Below are positions 1 through 7,361 of a stretch of DNA of 25,884 nucleotides, piece after piece. Each line of letters opens with the position of its first letter. Positions within the stretch are counted from its first letter, which is position 1. A program made the position numbers and the translations under genes. The notes under the pieces were generated by a model. The model ran no database searches. It was given only the letters and a program-made list of their open reading frames with translations, and was not told the DNA's origin. Origin of the DNA: JANRKH01 sp033761815 (GTDB lineage Bacteria; Pseudomonadota; Alphaproteobacteria; Rickettsiales; Rickettsiaceae); NCBI GenBank assembly GCA_033761815.1, contig JANRMF010000007.1, positions 1-25,884 on the forward strand, given 5' to 3'.

Positions 1-1737
1 ATGAGAAGGGCTATGAGGCATATACATTTGCTTGGAGCCAAAGATCTAGTTCTTCACAAAATGCTTCCAAGACTTGTGGACCTTATGGGATCTAGCTATC
101 CCGAGTTAAAAAGGGCCGAAAATTTCGTATCTGAAGTCCTAAAGTCTGAAGAGCAAAAATTTAGAGCATCTCTCGATAAAGGCATAAAATTACTAGATGA
201 AGAATCGGGCAAGATAGGGGACGGCAAAATTTTGCCAGGTGAAGTTGCATTCAAACTATACGATACTTACGGATTCCCATTAGACCTCACACAAGATATA
301 CTCAAAAATAGGAAAATTGCAGTCGATCTTGAAAAATTTGATGCCCTTATGGAAGATCAAAAAACAAGAGCAAGAAAAGCGTGGAGCGGATCTGGTGAGT
401 CTAAATTTGATGATATATGGTTTAACATAAAAGAACAATATGGCTCTACTGAATTTGTGGGATATAGTCTTGATATATCAGAAGCTGTAGTTGCAATTAT
501 AATCAAAAACAAAAAGGAGGTAAGCTCTGCTGCGGCAAATGAAGATGTTATAATCATAACAAACCAAACTCCTTTTTATGGCGAAAGCGGCGGTCAGATG
601 GGGGATATTGGGTTTATCTCTGGCCAGGGGCTGAAAATTCGAGTAAAGGATACAAAAAAATTCCTAGGCTCTGTTATTGCTCATATAGGAACCATAGAAA
701 GCGGACGCGTAGAAAAGGGCCAAATAGTCACGCTCGCAATAGACTCAAACTATAGAGCAAAATTAAGAAGGCACCATTCCGCAACTCATTTGCTTCATAA
801 AGCATTAAAAGAGGTGCTGGGTAATCACGTCGCGCAGAAGGGATCGCTTGTGGCACACGATAAGCTCAGACTAGATATTAGCCACATGAAGCCTGTAACA
901 AAAGAAGAGCTTGCCACAATAGAAAATCAGGTTAATGAGATGATTTTAATTGGCGGAGAGGTGCGCACAAAGCTAATGTATACTGAAGAAGCCATATCAA
1001 GCGGAGCAGTTGCACTATTTGGCGAAAAATATGAAGACGAAGTTAGGGTTGTTTCCATGGGGCTTGCAGGCAAAAACGATACTCATTACTCTGTTGAACT
1101 GTGCGGAGGTACCCATGTTGCAAATCTTGGCGATATTGGCTTGTTCAAAATTATGTCAGAATCTGCAATCAGCGCGGGAGTAAGAAGAATTGAGGCAATA
1201 TGCGGGATTGAGTCTTTGGTGAAGTTCAATGAATATGTTGATCATCTTCACTCAATTTCTGATTTGCTAAAATGCTCAAAAACCGATGTAATCTCACGGA
1301 TCGAGGATTTGATTGAAAGTAAGAAAAACTTGCAAAATACAATCGAGAAGTTAAATGAGAGAGAATTTTTCGTCAACTCGGAAGAAATTAATGCAAAAGC
1401 TATTAGTGCGGGTGAGTTTTTGTTGTATAATAAAATAGTCAAAATGGCAGACGTAAAAACACAGAGAAAAATCGCAGAGACAATATCAAAACAATTCCCA
1501 AATCTGATCTTCATCTTCCTTTCAGACCTTGGAGAAAAAGTTTCTATAGTAGTTGCATCAGGTGCAAATGCCCAAAATAAAATCTCAGCGTCTAACGTTG
1601 CAAAATTTGTATCCTCTATTTTAGGCGCAAATTCTGGCGGGGGGAGTGATTCTCTAGCCCAAGGGGCTGGGAATTTCCTATTGAGTGAAGAAGAGATTAT
1701 TAGCAAAGTCAGAGATCATATATCACATATCACTTAA
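1..1737 (+). CDS. alaS: Alanyl-tRNA synthetase, 5'-truncated by window edge
   Basis: Charges tRNA-Ala with alanine in the cytosol. The visible 578 residues match the part of AlaRS after the catalytic core; about the first 300 residues of the usual ~880 lie upstream of base 1, so the ATG at base 1 is an internal Met and not the start. Seen in order: the end of the tRNA-recognition region, the editing domain with the metal-binding HHSATHLLH motif (from residue 258) and CGGTH (368-372), a helical linker, and the C-terminal domain with a Gly-rich stretch (GANSGGGSD) near residue 550. The editing-site His and Cys residues are all present, so mischarged Ser/Gly-tRNA clearance should work. It ends 95 bp before the next gene. 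Confidence 0.97.
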   Translation: MRRAMRHIHLLGAKDLVLHKMLPRLVDLMGSSYPELKRAENFVSEVLKSEEQKFRASLDKGIKLLDEESGKIGDGKILPGEVAFKLYDTYGFPLDLTQDILKNRKIAVDLEKFDALMEDQKTRARKAWSGSGESKFDDIWFNIKEQYGSTEFVGYSLDISEAVVAIIIKNKKEVSSAAANEDVIIITNQTPFYGESGGQMGDIGFISGQGLKIRVKDTKKFLGSVIAHIGTIESGRVEKGQIVTLAIDSNYRAKLRRHHSATHLLHKALKEVLGNHVAQKGSLVAHDKLRLDISHMKPVTKEELATIENQVNEMILIGGEVRTKLMYTEEAISSGAVALFGEKYEDEVRVVSMGLAGKNDTHYSVELCGGTHVANLGDIGLFKIMSESAISAGVRRIEAICGIESLVKFNEYVDHLHSISDLLKCSKTDVISRIEDLIESKKNLQNTIEKLNEREFFVNSEEINAKAISAGEFLLYNKIVKMADVKTQRKIAETISKQFPNLIFIFLSDLGEKVSIVVASGANAQNKISASNVAKFVSSILGANSGGGSDSLAQGAGNFLLSEEEIISKVRDHISHIT

Positions 1738-1832
1738 TAACTGACTAATTTAAAAAGAATTTATTTATCTTCTATGTAATTTATAGTAAATTATTATATA
1801 ATACCTTAAGTAAAAATCCTAGGGAGGGTGAT

Positions 1833-2045
1833 ATGCGATTAAAAAATTTATCTTGTTTTTGTTTTGTTGTATTTTTCGGCTTGAATAGTTTTGCATCTTC
1901 TGCGACAAGGGTAAATCCAAAGTCAGATAAAACTCCAACTGCGAATCAAATTAGGGAATTAAGAGATGCTAATTTAAACTCGGTTGATGGGAGGGCTCGC
2001 AAACTACTAGAAACACCAAACCTACCTAATATTAATAATCAGTAG
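1833..2045 (+). CDS. Small exported protein, unknown function
   Basis: Seventy residues. An excellent ribosome binding site (AGGGAGG) sits a few bases before the ATG, which supports both the gene and its start. Residues 1-22 form a signal peptide: basic start MRLKN, a hydrophobic Cys/Phe-rich core, and a likely cleavage near FAS-SA around residues 20-23. The mature peptide of about 48 residues is polar and rich in Asn, Arg and Leu, with no cysteine left and no motif I recognise. A perfect TATAAT at 1797-1802 could be its -10 box, though the -35 region is poor. It may be a periplasmic peptide or a secreted factor; nothing around it decides. Confidence 0.6.
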   Translation: MRLKNLSCFCFVVFFGLNSFASSATRVNPKSDKTPTANQIRELRDANLNSVDGRARKLLETPNLPNINNQ

Positions 2046-2049
2046 AAAT

Positions 2050-2505
2050 TTACTTATAATCTATGCTATTTTGTAATTTCTTGGTTTTGCGGGTATTTCT
2101 TTTTCGGCTTGCTTTAGTAATCCTTATCTCTGGTATATATTCTTCTCTTGTATAATGACCTCTATAAGATCTGAAAACTTCAATATCTCTGGCATTTTGA
2201 CTAAGAAGATCCTGGCATAATATAGCCGTATCAATTGGTCGCTGATTTTTTGCAAATTTATAGTCTCTTGTGTCCAAAAATTCATCAAGATGCATTAATT
2301 GCCAAAATTTACCATCAAAAACCTCCCCCTTAAAATAACCACTTAATTTCGAATATTCGTAATCCCCAGGAAAAGTTGTTGTGGCATCATTATGAAGCAC
2401 AAGCCTCAGATCACCCTTGATCTCAGAGCCTTCTTCATATTCATATTTTAAGTATACTTTTCCAGTAAGTGTAATTTTTTTATAATCATCTTTCATCGTA
2501 TGCAA
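2050..2505 (-). CDS. Hypothetical protein, 151 residues
   Basis: I do not recognise the family. The reading frame is clean, encodes a balanced charged protein and fills the gap between two forward genes, ending 4 bp from the small exported protein (convergent) and diverging from cyaY. The first half looks like beta-strands (KITLTGKVYLKYEYEEGSEI), the second has mixed helix, and the C-terminus carries a very basic tail (KASRKRNTRKTKK) suggesting nucleic acid or membrane-surface contact. There is no signal peptide or membrane segment. Two starts are possible, the ATG at 2505 and one three codons later; neither has a clear Shine-Dalgarno sequence. Confidence 0.6.
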   Translation of the reverse strand: MHTMKDDYKKITLTGKVYLKYEYEEGSEIKGDLRLVLHNDATTTFPGDYEYSKLSGYFKGEVFDGKFWQLMHLDEFLDTRDYKFAKNQRPIDTAILCQDLLSQNARDIEVFRSYRGHYTREEYIPEIRITKASRKRNTRKTKKLQNSIDYK

Positions 2506-2568
2506 TTTTATTCTTTTAAATAAGAGCTAGTTGCTCTAAAAGATATAGAAAAAATAGATTTAGTAAAT

Positions 2569-2985
2569 ATGATATCGAGCAAAACTAAAGATCATAATAT
2601 TTCTGATGTATCTAGCGATAAGTCTACTCAAGACTTAAGCTATAGTTCTACTGATCACTCAGAGGTAATATCAGAGCGTGAATATCTAATTGAAGCAACC
2701 AAATTAATGGAGGATATCACAAGCTCGGTAGATAAATGCGATGAAGATGCATCAATAGAGATAGACTATATAAATGATGTTCTTACCCTTGAAATCAAGG
2801 GCGCAATATTTGTCATTAACAAACAAACTCCAAAAAAAGAGATTTGGCTCTCCTCCCCTGTGTCAGGCCCTGGGCATTTTTCTCTCAAAAATAATAGATG
2901 GGTAAATTCAAAATCACAGGAACTAAAGGAGATTCTATCTCAGGAACTTTCTGAAATTTCTGGCCAAAATATAATATTATTGTGA
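2569..2985 (+). CDS. cyaY: Frataxin / iron-donor protein CyaY
   Basis: Frataxin family: binds iron on an acidic ridge and acts with IscS/IscU in iron-sulphur cluster assembly. Residues 71-130 give the whole frataxin sheet core, including VLTLEIKGAIFVINKQT and the signature QTPKKEIWLSSPVSGP (86-101), followed by the NNRWV strand and the last helix. The signature is closer to mitochondrial frataxin (human QTPNKQIWLSSPSSGP, from memory) than to E. coli CyaY. Acidic residues DKCDED (55-60) and EID match the iron-binding edge of helix 1 and strand 1. Residues 1-32 are a Ser/Thr/Asp-rich extension not found in the ~105-residue bacterial forms; an internal start at Met47 would remove helix 1, so I keep the long form. 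The stop overlaps the start of the ABC exporter (GTGA), indicating translational coupling. Confidence 0.93.
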   Translation: MISSKTKDHNISDVSSDKSTQDLSYSSTDHSEVISEREYLIEATKLMEDITSSVDKCDEDASIEIDYINDVLTLEIKGAIFVINKQTPKKEIWLSSPVSGPGHFSLKNNRWVNSKSQELKEILSQELSEISGQNIILL

Positions 2986-4637
2986 ATTCTAAAGCTATAA
3001 ATAATAAAGACTTACTGATTAGAATCCTAAATCTTCTTAGGCCATTTAGACTTAAGCTAATATTTGCAGCCATCTCTCTAATTGCAGTTGTGATATGCCT
3101 TCTCTCCATCGGAAGAGTAATTAAGAAATTTATAGATGATAGCGCAAGTATAATGCCTTTTTATCAATTGGTTATATTAATTATAAGCTTTGGCGCGGCG
3201 AGTTTTGTTAGATCCTTTTTTGTGAATATCATAGCAGAATATGCAGCAAGTAATGCAAAGAAGGATGCCTATGTTTCTATGCTTTACCTTGATGTGAATA
3301 AAATAGATAATTACTCCTTTTCGGACCTAGCCTCTAGGATCAATTCAGATAGTGAGCAAATATCAAAAGTAGTAACGGACCTTGTCTCGTTTTTTATCCG
3401 CAATAGCCTAACCTCTCTTGGAGGTGTCATTATGATGCTTCTGACAAGTCCAAAATTATCACTTATGTCCTTTTTGGTGATAGGAATAATTACATTTTGC
3501 GCAAGGTTACTTAGCAAAAAGATAAGGGAGCTTGCAGCAAAGGCAGAGTCTGCAAAATCTATCGCATCTAATATTGTTCTTGAATCTGTCATTAACTACA
3601 GAGTAATCAGGGCATTCTCTGCAGAGAGCGCAATGATTGAATATTTTGATAAGCTTAACATTGATGCACAAAATAAAGTGGCACTTAGACTGAAATATAG
3701 GTCCATCTTTTTTGCATCCACAATTACATCAATGTTACTAACTATCACTGGCATAGTTTGGTATGGGAATGTTCAGGTCCAGTCTGGCCTCTTATCCTCC
3801 GGCACTCTTGCATCCTTCTTGTTTTATGCCTTCATGACCTCCGTCAGCTTTGGCGGAATAATAGAAATGATGGGGGATTTAGACAAAAGCATGGTCAAAT
3901 GCTCAAGATTATTTGAAATAATTTCCGAAAAATCTGAATCTTCTTCTAAGGATATAATTAGTCTTAAAAATGAATCCTTTCTCGAGCTGCGTAATATTTC
4001 TTATTTTTTTTCCTCTGGAACTATTAGCGAGGGCAAAAAAAATGATATAATCAGTAATATTAATATAAAATTTGAGGTGGGTAAATTTTCTGTCATTACC
4101 GGGCGCTCTGGACTTGGAAAAACAACATTGTTAAATTTAATAGTGGGGATTTATTCTCCTGAAGGAGGGGAATTTCTCGTAGGCTCTCGTACATATAAAA
4201 AATTTAGCCCAGAAATGTGGGGCGATAATTTAGCTTATGTACCGCAGGACCCTATGTTATTTAGTGGAACTATCATTGATAATATTACTTTCTTTGAGAA
4301 AAATCCTGACCATAAAAAAGTTATGGAGATATTAGAGGGGCTTGATCTCAAAGAGTTTGTTGAAAGCTTGGAAAATGGCGTTTTTTCTGAGACTGGGAGC
4401 TTATCTACCAAAATTTCAGGAGGGCAGAAACAGAGAATAGCAATTGCGAGAGCGTTATATAAAGAACCAGAGCTACTCATTATGGATGAAGCGACAAGCC
4501 AGCTAGATGAAGCAACCGAGACAAGATTACTCAACTTTGTCAAAAAAACATTATCTGGAAAAACAATTATTTGCGTTGCTCATAGAAGAGGCGCAATTGA
4601 GAAAGCTGATATTATTATTAATCTGGAAAAATCATAA
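2982..4637 (+). CDS. ABC exporter, fused permease and ATPase (MsbA/ABCB type)
   Basis: A half-transporter of 551 residues that would dimerise in the inner membrane. Residues 1-310 hold the transmembrane domain with about six helices (around 25-45, 62-85, 140-175, 240-290). The ATPase part shows Walker A GRSGLGKT (374-381), Q-loop Gln422, signature SGGQKQ (479-484), Walker B LLIMDE (498-503) and the switch His534. It starts with GTG at 2982, overlapping the cyaY stop, so the two are probably made together. The membrane half resembles the ABCB10/MsbA branch of alphaproteobacterial and mitochondrial exporters; substrate could be lipid, peptide or a thiol compound. The coupling to frataxin invites comparison with Atm1/ABCB7 exporters of the Fe-S pathway, but I do not see enough Atm1 signature to name it so. 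Confidence 0.93.
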   Translation: MNSKAINNKDLLIRILNLLRPFRLKLIFAAISLIAVVICLLSIGRVIKKFIDDSASIMPFYQLVILIISFGAASFVRSFFVNIIAEYAASNAKKDAYVSMLYLDVNKIDNYSFSDLASRINSDSEQISKVVTDLVSFFIRNSLTSLGGVIMMLLTSPKLSLMSFLVIGIITFCARLLSKKIRELAAKAESAKSIASNIVLESVINYRVIRAFSAESAMIEYFDKLNIDAQNKVALRLKYRSIFFASTITSMLLTITGIVWYGNVQVQSGLLSSGTLASFLFYAFMTSVSFGGIIEMMGDLDKSMVKCSRLFEIISEKSESSSKDIISLKNESFLELRNISYFFSSGTISEGKKNDIISNINIKFEVGKFSVITGRSGLGKTTLLNLIVGIYSPEGGEFLVGSRTYKKFSPEMWGDNLAYVPQDPMLFSGTIIDNITFFEKNPDHKKVMEILEGLDLKEFVESLENGVFSETGSLSTKISGGQKQRIAIARALYKEPELLIMDEATSQLDEATETRLLNFVKKTLSGKTIICVAHRRGAIEKADIIINLEKS

Positions 4638-4664
4638 TTTCTCTTTGCCTCTGTGCATATTGCT

Positions 4665-4709
4665 ATCCCCGTGAAAATCCTTGTTATCCCCTGTGAAAAA
4701 AACGGGGAT
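4665..4709. repeat. Two alternative stem-loops upstream of yidD
   Basis: ATCCCCGT (4665-4672) pairs perfectly with ACGGGGAT (4702-4709). A second upstream copy, ATCCCC at 4686-4691, can pair with the same GGGGAT (4704-4709), so two 5' arms compete for one 3' arm. The arms sit in a direct repeat TATCCCC(T)GTGAAAA. No T-run follows, so it is not a standard terminator. It lies in the 103-bp gap between the ABC exporter and yidD. Confidence 0.45.
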
Positions 4710-4740
4710 CCAGGAGATAAAAACCAAAAAATAATTTAAT

Positions 4741-4959
4741 ATGCCCTATTTACTAAAATCTATTTTTTTGATCTGTATAAAGCTCTATCAAATAATCTTA
4801 TCCCCTTATTTAGGGCCAAGTTGTAGATTTTTACCCACATGCTCCGAGTATTCCTATAGGGCAATTAACAAATATGGTGTAATTAAAGGAATTTTCCTCA
4901 GTATAAAGAGAATAGCAAGATGTAATCCTTTTTTCAAAGGGGGGATTGATGAAGTCTAG
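4741..4959 (+). CDS. yidD: Membrane protein insertion efficiency factor YidD
   Basis: Seventy-two residues, the normal length. YidD is a small inner-membrane-associated protein that helps YidC insert proteins. The family motif is complete: ILSPYLGPSCRFLPTCSEYS followed by AINKYGVIKG and a final RCNPFFKGGIDEV, including the three conserved cysteines. The N-terminal amphipathic/hydrophobic helix (residues 3-22) is visible. In most bacteria yidD lies between rnpA and yidC; here it stands alone behind an ABC exporter, which is common in rearranged alphaproteobacterial genomes. The Shine-Dalgarno sequence is weak; a GGAG about 25 bases upstream is too far to count. Confidence 0.97.
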   Translation: MPYLLKSIFLICIKLYQIILSPYLGPSCRFLPTCSEYSYRAINKYGVIKGIFLSIKRIARCNPFFKGGIDEV

Positions 4960-4971
4960 TGAAGTTTTCTC

Positions 4972-5030
4972 TGTGCGCATTCTTAAGATAAATAAAATTT
5001 ATCATTTTCGAAAAAAGAATATTGCGCACA
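4972..5030. repeat. Inverted repeat upstream of divK
   Basis: TGTGCGCA (4972-4979) and TGCGCACA (5023-5030) are perfect complements; the stem continues inward with TTCTT/AAGAA after a 3-base bulge. Inside lies a second perfect hairpin, GATAAAT-AAA-ATTTATC (4987-5003). The structure starts 12 bp after the yidD stop and ends 48 bp before divK. It could be the yidD terminator, a processing site or an operator; there is no T-run directly after the outer stem. Confidence 0.5.
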
Positions 5031-5078
5031 AGGAAAGTGATTGGTAAAATTTAAGTAAGCATACTGACGCGGGTAAAT

Positions 5079-5447
5079 ATGGCAAAAATTTTGGTAGTTG
5101 AGGATAATGACCTTAACATGAAGCTGTTTCAAGATTTGTTATGCTTGATCGAGTGTGAGATTATCGGAACAAAAACAGGGTCAAATGCTTTGGAATTATG
5201 CAAATCCTCCATGCCAGATTTGGTTCTAATGGATATTCAGCTAGATGGGATATCTGGAATTGATTTGATTAAAGAAATAAAATCGGATAAAGATTTGCAA
5301 GATATACCAGTTATTGCTATATCTGCTTATGCGATGAAAAATGAAGAAGCCAAAATACTTCAGTCTGGTTGCGATAAATATTTATCAAAGCCAGTTTCTA
5401 TAGAGGATTTCTTTTCGTCAGTGAAATATTTTCTACACAAGGAATAA
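5079..5447 (+). CDS. divK: Single-domain response regulator DivK
   Basis: A 122-residue lone receiver domain. The sequence ILVVEDNDLNMKLFQDLL, then DLVLMDIQLDGISG and CDKYLSKPVSIEDF follow Caulobacter DivK closely. Acidic pocket Glu8/Asp9, phospho-acceptor Asp52, Ser82 in the Thr/Ser switch position and Lys104 are present. In alphaproteobacteria DivK is phosphorylated and dephosphorylated by DivJ/PleC-type kinases and allosterically lowers CckA-ChpT-CtrA phosphorelay output. It lies 2 bp before pleD, the same pair order as in Caulobacter, so the two form an operon. The start has no obvious Shine-Dalgarno sequence, but the alignment to the family fixes it. Confidence 0.93.
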   Translation: MAKILVVEDNDLNMKLFQDLLCLIECEIIGTKTGSNALELCKSSMPDLVLMDIQLDGISGIDLIKEIKSDKDLQDIPVIAISAYAMKNEEAKILQSGCDKYLSKPVSIEDFFSSVKYFLHKE

Positions 5448-5449
5448 AA

Positions 5450-6820
5450 ATGACAGCAACCATATTAGTAGTAGATGATCTTGAGGCCAATATTAGGGTC
5501 CTAGAAGCAAAGCTACTTGTTGAATATTACACAGTTCTGACTGCAACAAGCGGCCAGGAAGCCATAGAGATTTTATCAAAGCAGCGAGTCGATGTGATAT
5601 TACTAGATGGCATGATGCCGGGTATGGATGGGTTTGAAACTTGCAAAAAAATCAAATCAAACCCGGAAACTGCACAAATACCAGTAATTATGGTAACCGC
5701 CCTTTCTGATATAGACGATAGAATAAAGGGCCTTGAAGCTGGGGCTGATGAATTTCTTACAAAGCCTGTTAATGACGTTGCACTTTTAGCGAGGGTTAGG
5801 TCTCTATCTAGGATTAAATCAATGGTCGATGAGCTCAAAATCAGAAATCAAACTAGCATACAGCTTGGTGAAAATACCATAGAAATAGTAGATAAGTTTG
5901 AGGAATGTCAGATATTAGTTATTGATGATGACATTGTTCAGTCTAAAAATTTGATCAGGTCTCTTACGAAATTGACGCCTCACGTAAGAGTTATATCAGA
6001 TGCAAAGGAACTTGATGAAATCAATGAGGATTATAGTCCAGATGTCATCATAATTAGCTGCCAATTATCCTCTTCCGACCCCTTAAGAATAGCAGTGACG
6101 CTAAGGGTAAAGGATTTTCTCAGATATACAAGTTTTGTACTAATGACAGAAGAGGATGATATGAGTGTTGTTATCAAGGGCATGGACCTTGGAGTGAGCG
6201 ATTATTTCCTTTATCCCATTGATGAAAATGAATTACTAGCGCGAATTAAAACTCAGCTAAGGAGAAAAAAATACCAAGATTCCCTGAGGGATGGACTTGA
6301 AAAAACCGTGAGCCTATCGGTGAAAGACCCCCTCTCTGGCCTTTACAATAGAAGATATTTTGATGTTCACATAGAGCACATAATCAAAAAAGCGGAATTT
6401 TCTGGTAAAGGCTTTGCTCTTTTTATGCTTGATATTGATCATTTTAAAGCGGTTAATGACACTTATGGACATCAGGCTGGGGACGTAGTAATAAAAGAAA
6501 CGGCAGAAACTATAAAAAATGCTTTAAGGGTTACAGATTTAGTGTCAAGATTTGGCGGGGAAGAATTTGCAGCCATAGCTTATGATGTTTCGAAGCAAGT
6601 ATCGGTAGAAATAGCTGAGAGAATTAGGGATTTGATAGACCGCCATTTATTCTTAATCCCAGGTTCTCAGAAATCAATAAACAAGACAGTTTCAATAGGA
6701 ATATGTTATGTTGAAGGGCAAAAAATCGACCCAGTCACACTCATAAAACAAGCTGATGAGGCTTTGTACGAAGCAAAAGAAACAGGTAGAAATAAGGTAT
6801 GTGTTTACGGGGATGCTTAA
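5450..6820 (+). CDS. pleD: Diguanylate cyclase response regulator PleD
   Basis: Makes cyclic di-GMP from two GTP after phosphorylation. Length 456, matching Caulobacter PleD (~454). Domains: receiver 1 (residues 3-120) with DD9-10 and acceptor Asp53 (VILLDGMMPGMDG); receiver 2 (~150-275), degenerate, with VIIISCQL where the Asp should be, as expected of the dimerisation adaptor; GGDEF domain (~300-455) with active site GGEEF (369-373) and the upstream product-inhibition site RVTD (360-363). All needed catalytic features are present, so it should be an active, feedback-inhibited cyclase. An AAGGAA sequence overlapping the end of divK gives it a good ribosome binding site. Confidence 0.95.
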   Translation: MTATILVVDDLEANIRVLEAKLLVEYYTVLTATSGQEAIEILSKQRVDVILLDGMMPGMDGFETCKKIKSNPETAQIPVIMVTALSDIDDRIKGLEAGADEFLTKPVNDVALLARVRSLSRIKSMVDELKIRNQTSIQLGENTIEIVDKFEECQILVIDDDIVQSKNLIRSLTKLTPHVRVISDAKELDEINEDYSPDVIIISCQLSSSDPLRIAVTLRVKDFLRYTSFVLMTEEDDMSVVIKGMDLGVSDYFLYPIDENELLARIKTQLRRKKYQDSLRDGLEKTVSLSVKDPLSGLYNRRYFDVHIEHIIKKAEFSGKGFALFMLDIDHFKAVNDTYGHQAGDVVIKETAETIKNALRVTDLVSRFGGEEFAAIAYDVSKQVSVEIAERIRDLIDRHLFLIPGSQKSINKTVSIGICYVEGQKIDPVTLIKQADEALYEAKETGRNKVCVYGDA

Positions 6821-6894
6821 TCCCACCAACCTACATGTCATTATAACCATCCTTCTTCTCTCTATATATGTAATCACCCTCTCATGAGAATACT

Positions 6895-7102
6895 ATACCA
6901 ATCAACATCTATAATCTTACGTTGTTGCTCGTCTCTAACCTAGCATTTATAGTCTTGTAGGCTCAATTAGATACTAAGCTCGAGGAGAGAAGTCTATGAG
7001 TATTAGGTGAGCAAGGAGTGGGCAACGTAGCTAATCCAACCTAAAAGACTATAGTGGACCTTGCTCCTCGCGCCTAGTATTATTATAACTATTGATTGGT
7101 AT
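6895..7102. repeat. Outer copy of a palindromic element, interrupted by a second copy
   Basis: Outer arms at 6895-6919 and 7078-7102 are inverted repeats matching at 20 of 25 positions (ATACCAATCAA against TTGATTGGTAT is exact). Taking out the inner element (6948-7053) leaves 102 bp. Its core carries two blocks, CGTTGTTGCTCGTC (6920-6933) and CTCCTCGCGCCTAGTAT (7064-7080), which match in order and spacing the reverse complement of the copy at 22421-22526 (blocks at 22486-22500 and 22444-22460). So it is an inverted, related copy with different arms. Confidence 0.7.
6948..7053 (+). mobile_element. 106-bp MITE-like palindromic repeat, copy A
   Basis: Begins TATAGTC and ends GACTATA; 26-bp terminal inverted repeats match at 21 of 26 positions. 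By hand alignment it is identical to the copy at 22421-22526 at 91 of 106 positions, without gaps. It encodes no protein. It sits in the middle of an older inverted copy. No clear target duplication except that both ends begin and end with TA, as in elements that target TA. Comparable in size to the palindromic elements known from Rickettsia, but I do not claim it is the same family. Confidence 0.8.
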
Positions 7103-7361
7103 TATGTATAATAAGCCAGATAGTTTACTTATCTTGACTATAGTTAATAAAAAAAGAAGTTTCTTCTATATTGTGAAATTACATAAAAGGATATAAATAA
7201 TACTTTACTTTGAAGTCATGTGCATATATATTGCTCCGATTAGTTATTATGAAAGTACTACTACTTATATTGGCATGTAAAAAAAATGTTGAACTTTTTT
7301 GACGTTTGATATTATATTTAGTATTACCACCCTAGATCATTTTAAAAATTTATAACCGTTT
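7103..7361 (+). promoter_or_regulatory. Upstream region of the CDPS-kinase gene; candidate promoters
   Basis: No gene seen in this AT-rich stretch, which with 6821-6894 makes up the rest of a 541-bp gap. Two overlapping promoter-like pairs stand out: TTGAAC (7289-7294) 17 bp from TTATAT (7312-7317), and TTGACG (7299-7304) 17 bp from TATTAC (7322-7327). The ATG at 7362 follows with no visible Shine-Dalgarno sequence. I saw no clear TTAA-N7-TTAA CtrA box. Confidence 0.3.

Noticed and set aside
1248..1706. 152-codon reverse frame inside alaS
   Set aside because: Complementary to a well-conserved alaS region; Ser/Phe-rich product of a shadow frame.
4235..4543. Reverse frame inside the ABC exporter
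   Set aside because: Lies opposite the Walker and signature motifs; shadow.
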